DNA of 6,207 nucleotides from the NCBI GenBank assembly GCA_035299585.1, contig DATGWF010000081.1, positions 1 to 6,207 on the forward strand, in the 5' to 3' direction. The translations under genes and the position numbers were made by a program. The notes below the pieces were generated by a model, which was not told the DNA's origin, made no database searches, and saw only the letters and a list, made by a program, of their open reading frames with translations. Source of the DNA: DATGWF01 sp035299585. GTDB lineage: Bacteria; Actinomycetota; Actinomycetes; Actinomycetales; Microbacteriaceae. This document shows positions 1 to 6,104 of this stretch, piece after piece; the stretch's first letter is position 1; each line of letters opens with the position of its first letter.

Positions 1-349
1 GAAGGCCCCGCTCGTGTGCCCACCGAACCGCAGCCCGGACGTCCGGACCTTCGGTCATGGTGTCGCCGAACGCCCCTCCGCTCGCACCTCGAGGCGACGA
101 GGTACCGCGGGTATTGAACCGGAGCACGGCGACGTCGACGAGCGCGGGTAGTCGATTCGAAAGCTTCCTCAACACGTGCGAATCCATGTTGCCGCCCTGC
201 GTCGGATTCGGGTGCAACGTCACAATGGTCGCGACCGGAGCCTGCGCGACGGGCACAGCGAGCTCGCCGACGAGTTCAACACCGTCTTCGGTGACAAAGC
301 TGACGTTCTCCCGACGGGCCGGAAGCTCAACTCCAGAGCGGATCTCCAT
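1..349 (-). CDS. Alpha/beta-hydrolase family protein, N-terminal 116 residues (3' end outside window)
   Basis: The frame is open from an ATG at 349 to the window edge, so only the N-terminal half is visible. Residues 39-60 form a hydrophobic beta-strand followed by His46-Pro47 and Gly52-Gly53-x-Met55-Asp56, the 'HPxPxxGGxMD' pattern of COG2945-like alpha/beta-hydrolases, where it helps build the oxyanion region. A second strand reads VLRFNTRG (75-82), also typical of this group. The nucleophile elbow (GxSxG) and the remaining catalytic residues would lie beyond position 1, so activity and substrate cannot be judged. The ATG shares one base with the stop of the upstream gene (TGATG), and AAGGTG at 355-360 lies five bases before it, which fixes the start and suggests translational coupling. 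The family call is confident from the motifs; the specific enzyme function is unknown. Confidence 0.85.
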   Translation of the reverse strand, partial: MEIRSGVELPARRENVSFVTEDGVELVGELAVPVAQAPVATIVTLHPNPTQGGNMDSHVLRKLSNRLPALVDVAVLRFNTRGTSSPRGASGGAFGDTMTEGPDVRAAVRWAHERGL

Positions 350-642
350 CAACTCACCTTCCAACAGTGGGTGTGCCAATGCCGACGTGAATCGAGCGCA
401 CCCGACTCCCCCATTGGCCCATCAGCCGGCCACGCCACAATGTGGGCCGTTCCCGGAGAAATCTCGACGACACAGCCCGGGCATCGATAGGCCTTCGTCG
501 CCGAGGGAGCGGCGATTGGCTGCACAGTCCAGCTGCGGCCGCGGCGCACCTCGGTTCGCCGCCACCCCGCAAGCAGGTAGCTCAAGTCTTCGGGTTCGTC
601 GAAGTCAGGCCGCCCGCCGCGCGGCCGGTTGCTGCGAGGCAA
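349..642 (-). CDS. Small conserved actinobacterial protein with CxxC and HxxC motifs
   Basis: This 97-residue protein starts with a basic stretch (LPRSNRPRGG, initiator read as Met) and carries AYRCPGC (Cys54, Cys57) and RRHWHTHCW (His88, His90, Cys93). The layout resembles a small zinc ribbon, although metal binding is inference. From memory it matches a conserved actinobacterial family often labelled 'ATP/GTP-binding protein', whose members begin M-P-R-R/S-N-R-P-R-G. I see no Walker motif, so that label looks unfounded. The start is TTG at 642: the conserved N-terminus begins exactly there, and no ATG lies between it and the conserved region. AAGGG at 654-658 is 11 bases upstream, a rather long spacing. 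The start is one base after the stop of the transglycosylase gene, and its own stop overlaps the hydrolase ATG, so translation is probably coupled on both sides. Biochemical role unknown. Confidence 0.85.
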   Translation of the reverse strand: MPRSNRPRGGRPDFDEPEDLSYLLAGWRRTEVRRGRSWTVQPIAAPSATKAYRCPGCVVEISPGTAHIVAWPADGPMGESGALDSRRHWHTHCWKVS

Positions 643-643
643 G

Positions 644-1303
644 CTAGTACCAGCCCTTGTCTTGCCAGTCCGCCCAGGCGTTGCACGGGGTACCGTACCG
701 GCCAGCGATGTAGCCGAGCCCCCAGCGAATCTGGGTCGCCGGATTCGTCGACCAGTCTTCGCCTGCCGAAGCCATCTTGTTCCCGGGAAGCGCCTGAGGA
801 ATGCCGTAGGCGCCCGACACCGGATTGCCCGCGTTGACACGCCAGTTCGATTCGTGGTTCCAGAGCGTGACCAGGCACGCGAATTGCTCGTCGTTCCAGC
901 CACGGCCGATGACGTACTCGTACGCGATTGCCTGCACCGTGCCGGCCTCGGGTACAACCATTCCCGCGGTCGCCGATGCCCGACGACCAGAGACATAGGT
1001 CTCACCGTTCGCGGAGACGTTGTAGTTGCCCGAGGTGAGAACGCCCTGTGTTCCCGCCTCGGACTCGTCGGAACGGTACGCCGCCGAAGCCATGTCCGTC
1101 GAATACGGACTGCACAGATAGACGAGCATGAATGCCGACGCGGCCGTGATTGACCCCACCATTCGGACCAGGCGCGACCGCTGACCGAGGGAACGCGTCA
1201 CGAATCGCCGGTGCGCGACCGTCTCACGGCCGTGGCGCGGGGTATGCGAAGCGACCGAACGAGTTCGGCGTGTGCGTTCACCTGCATGACCAGCCACAAT
1301 CAT
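644..1303 (-). CDS. Secreted lytic-transglycosylase-like protein (SLT/APF C-terminal-like fold)
   Basis: 219 residues if the ATG at 1303 is used. An Arg-rich N-terminus precedes one hydrophobic segment (about residues 48-65) and a possible signal-peptidase site near Ala72-Ser-Ala74, so the protein is predicted to be exported or membrane anchored. A variable linker (76-118) is followed by a C-terminal domain of about 100 residues containing WNHESNW, with Glu151 as likely catalytic acid, then SGAYGIPQ (163-170) and a C-terminal repeat of Trp/Tyr and Gly. This is the lysozyme-like fold of aggregation-promoting-factor and SLT-type proteins that cut peptidoglycan glycan strands. Cys143 and Cys207 could form a disulfide outside the cell. 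The start is uncertain: no clear ribosome binding site precedes 1303, and GTG at 1201 (residue 35) would give a more compact signal peptide. The cleavage reaction is inferred from the fold. Confidence 0.85.
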   Translation of the reverse strand: MIVAGHAGERTRRTRSVASHTPRHGRETVAHRRFVTRSLGQRSRLVRMVGSITAASAFMLVYLCSPYSTDMASAAYRSDESEAGTQGVLTSGNYNVSANGETYVSGRRASATAGMVVPEAGTVQAIAYEYVIGRGWNDEQFACLVTLWNHESNWRVNAGNPVSGAYGIPQALPGNKMASAGEDWSTNPATQIRWGLGYIAGRYGTPCNAWADWQDKGWY

Positions 1304-1306
1304 TCG

Positions 1307-1336
1307 ATGCTAGTCGAAGCGGCCGGGGACGACCAA
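1307..1336 (-). promoter_or_regulatory. Possible SigA-type promoter for the lytic-transglycosylase gene
   Basis: On the minus strand TTGGTC (1331-1336) and TAGCAT (1307-1312) are separated by 18 bases, and TAGCAT fits the actinobacterial TAnnnT -10 pattern. The site lies in the 61-base gap after the DivIVA-repeat gene and would let the transglycosylase group be transcribed apart from cdsA. It sits only three bases before the annotated ATG, which is too close for a normal leader: either the true start is further downstream or the match is chance. Confidence 0.3.
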
Positions 1337-1364
1337 GCTGAGGTCCCCCTTGAGCGGGGCGCTC

Positions 1365-1916
1365 CTAGCGAACTGCCAGCATCACATCGACAACCGCGTC
1401 GAGGACCGCGTCGACCTGATCCTCGCGGTATCCGCCGCGTTGTTCGCGAAACACAACCGTCCGCACATCGGCCGCCGTGATTGGCCACCCCTCACGGAAG
1501 TAGCGCAAGAGCTTCTCGGCGAACGCGTCGACGTCGTCGCGGTTGTACCCCAAAGTTACGAGCGAGGCATGGGTAAATCGCTGTCCACGAGGCCGACCGA
1601 GGCGGTTCACGATGACCTGAGCGTCCTCGCGCACTCGTTCCACCCAGCCGTCTTCGCCATACGCGGCAATGCCATCGTGACGGGCACGCTCCGCAAACAC
1701 GTCTTCCAGCCGCTCCAACGCGGCATCGACGTGCGGGGTGGAGTAGCCGCCACGCTTGAGCCGGAACGCTTGGTGGCGGATGCGCTCAGCGGAAATCGGC
1801 TGGCTACTTGGCCGACCCTCGAATACGTCCTTCGCCGCCGCAAAGAACGCATCAACCTCGACGCGGTCGTAACCGCGGCGGCCGCGTTCAGCGACAGGGA
1901 ATCCGGTAGTAGTCAC
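1365..1916 (-). CDS. DivIVA-domain repeat protein (four GY-x4-VDA motifs)
   Basis: This 183-residue protein has four copies of the short motif that marks the N-terminal domain of DivIVA/Wag31: Gly-Tyr-x4-Val-Asp-Ala at Tyr16, Tyr58, Tyr124 and Tyr163. Each is followed by a short amphipathic helix. DivIVA itself has one such motif and a long coiled coil; here the coiled coil is missing and only the motif region is multiplied, as in the actinobacterial DivIVA-repeat family (TIGR03543/TIGR03544 type). DivIVA binds curved membrane at poles and septa; whether this protein does so is inference. The start is GTG at 1916 (reading MTTTGF); only a weak purine stretch, GAGAA, lies before it. The stop of cdsA is 42 bases upstream, so co-transcription is plausible. 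No signal peptide or membrane helix is seen. The family call is firm; the cellular role is open. Confidence 0.9.
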   Translation of the reverse strand: MTTTGFPVAERGRRGYDRVEVDAFFAAAKDVFEGRPSSQPISAERIRHQAFRLKRGGYSTPHVDAALERLEDVFAERARHDGIAAYGEDGWVERVREDAQVIVNRLGRPRGQRFTHASLVTLGYNRDDVDAFAEKLLRYFREGWPITAADVRTVVFREQRGGYREDQVDAVLDAVVDVMLAVR

Positions 1917-1958
1917 GCGTTCATTCTCGCAGGTTCTCGAGGGCGGAAAGACCCGAGC

Positions 1959-2909
1959 CTAGAACGTCATGACCAAATAGCACGCGTAGGCGACCGCCGC
2001 AGACGGCAAAATCGAATCAAGCCGGTCAAGGAACCCGCCATGACCGGGCAACCAAGAGCTCATGTCCTTGATACCCAGGTCGCGCTTGACGAGCGACTCA
2101 GCCAAATCGCCGAGCGTCGCCGTTAAGAAAATGAGCGCCCCGAAGACGAGGCCGAGCCCCGGACCGATATCGAGCACAAGCCAGCCCAGGAGCACACCGC
2201 CCAGCAGTGCCGCCGCTGCACCGCCGGCAAAACCTTCCCAGGTCTTTTTGGGGCTGATGACGGGCGCCATCGGATGCCTCCCCCAGGCGAGCCCGCTCGC
2301 GTATGCCCCGGTGTCGGTGAGTATGACGACGATGATGAAGGTGAGCGTCCACCACTCACCGCGGGGTTCAGAAGCGAGCAAAACCGCGCAGGAACCGAGC
2401 GCCGTGATGTACGCGTGTACGAAGACCGTCGCGCTCAGGTCGCGGGTCAGCGAACGCCGACCGTTTGGAGCTGGTCTGGCTTGAAGGATGAGCCTTGCCA
2501 CAACGCTGACGACCATGGCCCCGAGGATTCCCCAGAACTGCCCCCAGGCGCCGAACACCCACGTGATTGGCAAGACCGCTGCCGCCGAGACACTCGTGAC
2601 AATGAGCGGGACGCGGTAGTTCCCCGTGCGGAGCGCCGCCGAGAGTTCCCACGCCGCCAACCCAACAACAAGGACACCGAAGGCGACGAAGATGGGTTTC
2701 CACAGCAGCAGGCTCGCAAGCAGGAGCCCTCCGGCAGCGAGACCGATCCCGATCGCGCCCAGGAGATTGCGACCGGTCCGGGCATTGATTCGTTCCTGAG
2801 TCGCATCAAACTGCGCCTTGGTGTGCTCGAGCTGTGCTTTCGTGTGCTCAAGACCACGCTCGATGTCTGCGCGCGCTTGATTGAGTTGCGATCGGAAATC
2901 ATCACTCAT
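1959..2909 (-). CDS. cdsA: Phosphatidate cytidylyltransferase (CDP-diacylglycerol synthase)
   Basis: CdsA makes CDP-diacylglycerol from phosphatidic acid and CTP, the entry point to phosphatidylglycerol, cardiolipin and phosphatidylinositol, in the cytoplasmic membrane. The protein has 316 residues and several membrane helices from about residue 48 onward. The PROSITE CdsA signature is complete at residues 272-298 (S-x-V-K-R, K281-D282, H290-G291-G292, D295-R296-x-D298). The family segment SPKKTWEG lies upstream of it, after DTGAYASG. Residues 1-45 are a charged, soluble extension predicted to be helical, with an exact tandem heptad LEHTKAQ at 20-26 and 27-33. The start ATG at 2909 is supported by AGGGG at 2916-2920, six bases away, which overlaps the stop codon of frr; tight coupling with frr is therefore likely. 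The usual enzyme core is intact; the function of the extension is unknown. Confidence 0.97.
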   Translation of the reverse strand: MSDDFRSQLNQARADIERGLEHTKAQLEHTKAQFDATQERINARTGRNLLGAIGIGLAAGGLLLASLLLWKPIFVAFGVLVVGLAAWELSAALRTGNYRVPLIVTSVSAAAVLPITWVFGAWGQFWGILGAMVVSVVARLILQARPAPNGRRSLTRDLSATVFVHAYITALGSCAVLLASEPRGEWWTLTFIIVVILTDTGAYASGLAWGRHPMAPVISPKKTWEGFAGGAAAALLGGVLLGWLVLDIGPGLGLVFGALIFLTATLGDLAESLVKRDLGIKDMSSWLPGHGGFLDRLDSILPSAAVAYACYLVMTF

Positions 2910-2918
2910 GTCGCGCCC

Positions 2919-3473
2919 CTAAACCTCGAGCAGTTCGGCTTCCTTGCGTTTGAGCGCCTCATCGATTGCATCGACGTGAGACTTGGTGTGAGCTTCAAGT
3001 TCCTTTTCGCCGCGCGCCACCTCATCGTCACCGACTTCGGTCTTGAGCGCCTCGAGCTCATCCTTTGCCTTACGGCGAATGTTGCGAACGACCACGCGGG
3101 CATCCTCGGCCTTCGCGCGCACCAGCTTGACGTACTCTTTGCGACGTTCCTCGGTGAGCTCAGGCAGGGTGACTCGAATCACGTTGCCGTCGTTGCTGGG
3201 GTTCGCCCCCAGGTTCGGTGTGTCACGAATCGCCTGCTCAATGTCGCGCAAGGCACCCTTGTCGTACGGGGTGATCACAAGGGTGCGGGCCTCGGGGTTC
3301 TGCAGCGAGGCGAGCTGGCCGAGCGGAGTCTGCGTGCCGTAGTACTCGACCATGATCTTCTGGAACAGCTGCGGGTTTGCGCGGCCCGTGCGCACGGTTG
3401 CGAAGTCGTCCTTCGCCACCTCAACGGCCTTGTTCATTCGAGCCTGGGCGTCACTCAAGACGTCAGCAATCAC
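2919..3473 (-). CDS. frr: Ribosome recycling factor
   Basis: RRF works with EF-G to split the post-termination ribosome in the cytoplasm. The protein has 184 residues, essentially the standard family length of about 185. It begins MIADVLSDAQARMNKAVE, has the conserved RTGRANP at residues 28-34, and ends in the long helix with HVDAIDEALKRKEAELLEV, all typical of RRF domain I. The start codon is GTG at 3473, with a near-ideal ribosome binding site AAGGAG at 3479-3484 and a five-base spacer. It lies 39 bases after pyrH and nine bases before cdsA, the classic pyrH-frr-cdsA arrangement, so one transcript is likely. No abnormality is visible. Confidence 0.98.
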   Translation of the reverse strand: MIADVLSDAQARMNKAVEVAKDDFATVRTGRANPQLFQKIMVEYYGTQTPLGQLASLQNPEARTLVITPYDKGALRDIEQAIRDTPNLGANPSNDGNVIRVTLPELTEERRKEYVKLVRAKAEDARVVVRNIRRKAKDELEALKTEVGDDEVARGEKELEAHTKSHVDAIDEALKRKEAELLEV

Positions 3474-3478
3474 AGCTT

Positions 3479-3484
3479 CTCCTT
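3479..3484 (-). promoter_or_regulatory. Ribosome binding site fixing the GTG start of frr
   Basis: AAGGAG on the minus strand lies five bases before GTG 3473. No ATG upstream gives a better RRF N-terminus, so this site decides the non-ATG start. Confidence 0.85.
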
Positions 3485-3512
3485 CGTTTCAGTCTTCAGT
3501 GTATCGAGCCGC

Positions 3513-4223
3513 TTAGGCCGCGCTCACCAGCGTGCCCAGCTCGGCTCCTCGAATTGCATCGGTGATGTTGCCGGCTGGTTCCATACCGAAGACTCGCATC
3601 GGCATCTTGTTGTCCATGCAGAGGCTGAATGCGGTCGAGTCGACAACCTTGAGCCCCTGACGCAGTGCGTCCCGGTAACTGATGCGGTCGATGCGGACTG
3701 CCTCGGAGTTCTTCTTGGGGTCGTCGGTGTAGATGGCGTCAACGCCATTCTTCGCAACGAGAACGACGTCCGCCTTGATTTCGAGTGCTCGCTGCGCGGC
3801 GACCGTGTCGGTCGAGAAGTAGGGCAAGCCGGCACCGGCGCCAAAGATGACTACGCGACCCTTTTCCAGGTGGCGTTCCGCACGAAGCGGGATGTACGGC
3901 TCAGCCACCTGCGTCATTTCGATAGCGGACTGCACGCGGGTCTCTGCTCCGGCCTGCTCAAGGAAGTCTTGGAGCGCGAGGGCATTCATGACGGTGCCGA
4001 GCATTCCCATGTAGTCCGCACGCGCGCGATCCATACCGCGCTGGGAAAGCTCCGCGCCACGGAAGAAGTTGCCACCGCCGACCACAACCGCGACCTCTAC
4101 CTCGCGCGCACCCTCCGCGATATCACGAGCAATGGAGCTCACAACGTCGGGGTTCACGCCAAGCGAACCGGCACCGAAGGCCTCACCGGAAAGCTTGAGC
4201 AAGACTCGGCGACGACGTTCCAT
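3513..4223 (-). CDS. pyrH: UMP kinase (uridylate kinase)
   Basis: PyrH phosphorylates UMP to UDP with ATP in the pyrimidine pathway that leads to UTP and CTP; bacterial enzymes are hexamers, generally activated by GTP and inhibited by UTP. The protein has 236 residues, a normal length. It shows the amino-acid-kinase N-terminus RVLLKLSGEAF (6-16), the glycine-rich VVVGGGNFFRG (46-56), ARADYMGMLGTVMNA (67-81), and FSTDT (136-140), followed by AKNGVDAIYTDDP near the nucleotide site. The frame stays open upstream to 4325, but that extra part runs through the terminator hairpin. The ATG at 4223, with AAAGGA six bases before it, is therefore the start. A possible -10 (TACGCT, 4249-4254) lies between terminator and gene but has no good -35. 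CTP made from its product is the co-substrate of CdsA two genes downstream. Confidence 0.98.
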   Translation of the reverse strand: MERRRRVLLKLSGEAFGAGSLGVNPDVVSSIARDIAEGAREVEVAVVVGGGNFFRGAELSQRGMDRARADYMGMLGTVMNALALQDFLEQAGAETRVQSAIEMTQVAEPYIPLRAERHLEKGRVVIFGAGAGLPYFSTDTVAAQRALEIKADVVLVAKNGVDAIYTDDPKKNSEAVRIDRISYRDALRQGLKVVDSTAFSLCMDNKMPMRVFGMEPAGNITDAIRGAELGTLVSAA

Positions 4224-4229
4224 GGCAGA

Positions 4230-4235
4230 TCCTTT
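4230..4235 (-). promoter_or_regulatory. Ribosome binding site fixing the pyrH start
   Basis: AAAGGA lies six bases before ATG 4223. It selects this start over the upstream in-frame ATG at 4325, which would translate through the tsf terminator. Confidence 0.85.
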
Positions 4236-4268
4236 CAGTGCTGAGTTCAGCGTAGTCGGTACAGGCAT

Positions 4269-4305
4269 AAAAAAAGGGGGCCCGAGCGAATCGCTCGAGC
4301 CCCCT
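4269..4305 (-). terminator. Rho-independent terminator after tsf
   Basis: Read on the minus strand, arms at 4291-4305 and 4275-4289 pair over about 14 bp with one G-T wobble and a three-base loop. The GGGGG/CCCCC base of the stem is followed by a run of T (4269-4274). The run of T follows the stem only on the minus strand, and the wobble would become a C-A mismatch on the other strand, so it is oriented to end rpsB-tsf transcription. It begins 10 bases after the tsf stop and separates tsf from pyrH. Confidence 0.95.
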
Positions 4306-4314
4306 CTCACAGTC

Positions 4315-5145
4315 TTAGGCGCCAACCTTGAAGCGAGCGAAGTCGCTGACGGTCAGGCCCGCATCTGAAAGCACCTTCGAGATGGTGAGCTTGTTGTCCT
4401 TGGCGTAGTCCTGGTCGAGCAGGGCGACCTGCTTGAAGAACGCACCAACGCGGCCCTCGACGATCTTCGGGAGGGCAGCCTCGGGCTTGCCTTCCTCGCG
4501 GGAGATCTGCTCGACGAGCGCGCGCTCCTTCTCGACTGCCTCGGCCGGGACGTCTTCACGGCTCAGGTACTCCGGGTCAGCGAACGAGATGTGCTGCGCG
4601 ATTGAGCGAGCCGTCTCGTCGTCCGAACCAGCGAATCCCACGACGACACCCACCTGCGGCGGGAGGTCCTTGTTGGTCTTGTGCATGTAGATCGCGAACT
4701 TCTCGCCCTTGACGAGGCGCACGCGACGCAGTTCGACCTTCTCGCCGAGGATGGCAGCCTCGTCCGAGATGAGGCTCTCGACGGTGCCCGAACCAGCCGG
4801 AGCAGCAAGGCCAGCCTCGACCGAATCGGCGCCGGCAGCGGCAACCGCAGCGAGCACCTGGTCGGCCAGCCCGACGAACTTCTCACCCTTGGCGACGAAG
4901 TCGGTCTCGCACGCGAGTTCGATCAGGGTGGCGGTGCCGTTGCCGTTGTCGTGCGCGGCAACGAGGCCCTCCGAGGTGGAGCGGTCAGCGCGCTTTGCGT
5001 TGCCCTTTGCACCCTTGAGGCGAAGAATTTCGATCGCCTTGTCCATGTCGCCATCGGCTTCAACGAGGGCGTTCTTGGTGTCGATCATGCCGGTGCCGAG
5101 GCGCTCGCGCAGGACCTTGACGTCTTCGAGAGTGAAGTTAGCCAT
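4315..5145 (-). CDS. tsf: Translation elongation factor Ts
   Basis: EF-Ts is the guanine-nucleotide exchange factor that recharges EF-Tu during elongation in the cytoplasm. The protein has 276 residues. Residues 1-45 form the UBA-like N-terminal domain (VKVLRERLGTGMIDTKNAL at 9-27). The EF-Tu-contacting TDFV motif is intact at residues 81-84 within ACETDFVAK. The rest is the dimerisation/core domain, ending in a short C-terminal module (LTISKVLSDAGLTVSDF). ATG 5145 is preceded by only a weak purine-rich site (GAAAGAGA, 5151-5158). The gene starts 23 bases after rpsB, the usual pairing of S2 and EF-Ts on one transcript, and is closed by the strong terminator downstream. Nothing is unusual. Confidence 0.99.
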   Translation of the reverse strand: MANFTLEDVKVLRERLGTGMIDTKNALVEADGDMDKAIEILRLKGAKGNAKRADRSTSEGLVAAHDNGNGTATLIELACETDFVAKGEKFVGLADQVLAAVAAAGADSVEAGLAAPAGSGTVESLISDEAAILGEKVELRRVRLVKGEKFAIYMHKTNKDLPPQVGVVVGFAGSDDETARSIAQHISFADPEYLSREDVPAEAVEKERALVEQISREEGKPEAALPKIVEGRVGAFFKQVALLDQDYAKDNKLTISKVLSDAGLTVSDFARFKVGA

Positions 5146-5168
5146 TCGTGTCTCTTTCGGTTTCGAAA

Positions 5169-5966
5169 TTATTCAGCGGCAGCTTCGGCAGCGGGTGCCT
5201 CGGCCGGGGCGGCATCGCCGGCGAGAAGCTCCTGCTCCCACTCAGCGAGCGGCTCAGCCTCGGCGCCGTCAGCCTTCTGGTGACGAGCCATAAGACCCTC
5301 AGCAACAGCGTCTGCAATCACACGGGTGAGCAGACCCACCGAGCGGATGGCGTCGTCGTTGCCCGGAATCGGGTAGTGGACCTCGTCCGGGTCGCAGTTG
5401 GTGTCAAGGATGCCGATGACCGGAATGCCGAGCTTCTTGGCCTCGTCAATCGCGAGGTGTTCCTTCTTGGTGTCAACCACCCAGATCGCCGAAGGGGTCT
5501 TGGTGAGGTTGCGGATACCGCCGAGGGTCTTGTGCAGCTTGTCGAGCTCGCGCTTCTTGAGGAGGAGCTCCTTCTTGGTGAAGCCGCTCGAGTTGCCCTC
5601 GAAGTCGAGCTCTTCGAGCTCCTTCATGCGAGCAAGACGCTTCGAAACGGTCGAGAAATTGGTCAGCAGACCACCGAGCCAGCGCTGGTTCACGTAGGGC
5701 TGTCCGACGCGGGTGGCCTGCTCAGCAATCGCTTCCTGGGCCTGCTTCTTCGTTCCGACGAATAGGATCGAACCACCGTGCGCGACGGTCTCCTTGACGA
5801 AGTCGTAGGCCTTGTCGATGTAGCCCAGCGACTGCTGCAGGTCGATGATGTAGATGCCCGAGCGCTCAGCGAAAATGAAGCGCTTCATCTTGGGGTTCCA
5901 GCGACGGGTCTGGTGCCCGAAGTGGACGCCGCTGTCGAGCAGCTGGCGAATGGTTACAACGGCCAT
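5169..5966 (-). CDS. rpsB: 30S ribosomal protein S2
   Basis: S2 is a late-assembling protein of the small ribosomal subunit. The protein has 265 residues. It starts MAVVTIRQLLDSGVHFGHQ and has the family signature HFGHQTRRWNPKM at residues 15-27, then FVGTKKQAQ, NQRWLGGLLTN and the C-terminal-domain segment GIPVIGILDTNCDPD. It ends in an Ala/Glu/Pro-rich acidic tail of about 16 residues, common in actinobacterial S2. The frame is open upstream to a GTG at 6074, but the conserved protein begins at ATG 5966, with an excellent ribosome binding site (AAAGGAG, 5973-5979) six bases away. It is the first gene of the rpsB-tsf unit. In E. coli S2 represses its own operon through the rpsB leader; whether that holds here is not shown. 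Confidence 0.99.
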   Translation of the reverse strand: MAVVTIRQLLDSGVHFGHQTRRWNPKMKRFIFAERSGIYIIDLQQSLGYIDKAYDFVKETVAHGGSILFVGTKKQAQEAIAEQATRVGQPYVNQRWLGGLLTNFSTVSKRLARMKELEELDFEGNSSGFTKKELLLKKRELDKLHKTLGGIRNLTKTPSAIWVVDTKKEHLAIDEAKKLGIPVIGILDTNCDPDEVHYPIPGNDDAIRSVGLLTRVIADAVAEGLMARHQKADGAEAEPLAEWEQELLAGDAAPAEAPAAEAAAE

Positions 5967-5972
5967 GCCGTT

Positions 5973-5979
5973 CTCCTTT
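5973..5979 (-). promoter_or_regulatory. Ribosome binding site fixing the rpsB start
   Basis: AAAGGAG lies six bases before ATG 5966. It rules out the longer in-frame reading from 6074. Confidence 0.9.
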
Positions 5980-5995
5980 GATTCAGTTCTTTGCA

Positions 5996-6011
5996 CGCAA
6001 CGGTTGTTGCG
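5996..6011 (-). other. Small perfect hairpin in the rpsB leader
   Basis: CGCAAC and GTTGCG pair perfectly over 6 bp around a four-base loop, 16 bases upstream of the rpsB ribosome binding site. No T run follows, so it is not an intrinsic terminator. It could be a leader-RNA structure for rpsB or chance; the promoter that would place it in the transcript has not been identified. Confidence 0.3.
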
Positions 6012-6104
6012 AACACCTAGTGCCGACGAGGTTCTCCGCTGAAACAGACTGATGGAGGCCGCGTTGCTCGGCACGCGAAGTCACCCCGCGAGCGAGGTGC
6101 TCCG

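Noticed and set aside
643..1005. Upstream extension of the Cys/His protein to 1005
   Set aside because: This part is out of frame with, and entirely inside, the transglycosylase gene. It is Arg-rich shadow sequence, and the conserved family start is at 642.
1110..1130. Possible lipobox at Cys64 of the transglycosylase-like protein
   Set aside because: The residue before the Cys is Leu, not Gly, Ala or Ser, so it does not fit a lipoprotein signal.
1337..1364. Hairpin after the DivIVA-repeat gene as terminator
   Set aside because: Only about four G-C pairs (CCCC/GGGG) can form and no T run follows.
1917..1958. Imperfect inverted repeat (GTTCT...AGAAC) between cdsA and the DivIVA-repeat gene
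   Set aside because: Only five outer pairs match, the interior is mismatched, and there is no T run; not convincing as terminator or operator.
3498..3503. TACACT as a -10 for an frr promoter
   Set aside because: No matching -35 is present and the gap lies within an apparent operon; a lone TAnnnT is expected by chance.
2274..4244. A 656-codon open frame on the plus strand
   Set aside because: It is antisense to cdsA, frr and pyrH. These three genes share one reading register because the gaps (9 and 39 bases) are multiples of three, and the plus frame is the codon-by-codon reverse complement. Plus-strand stops would need TTA, CTA or TCA codons in the genes, which are rare at high GC. The translation shows no family resemblance.
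4224..4325. N-terminal extension of pyrH to an upstream ATG
   Set aside because: It would translate through the terminator hairpin; the conserved protein and ribosome binding site point to 4223.
5967..6074. N-terminal extension of rpsB to GTG 6074
   Set aside because: The S2 family N-terminus begins at 5966 with a strong ribosome binding site; the extra 36 residues look non-coding.
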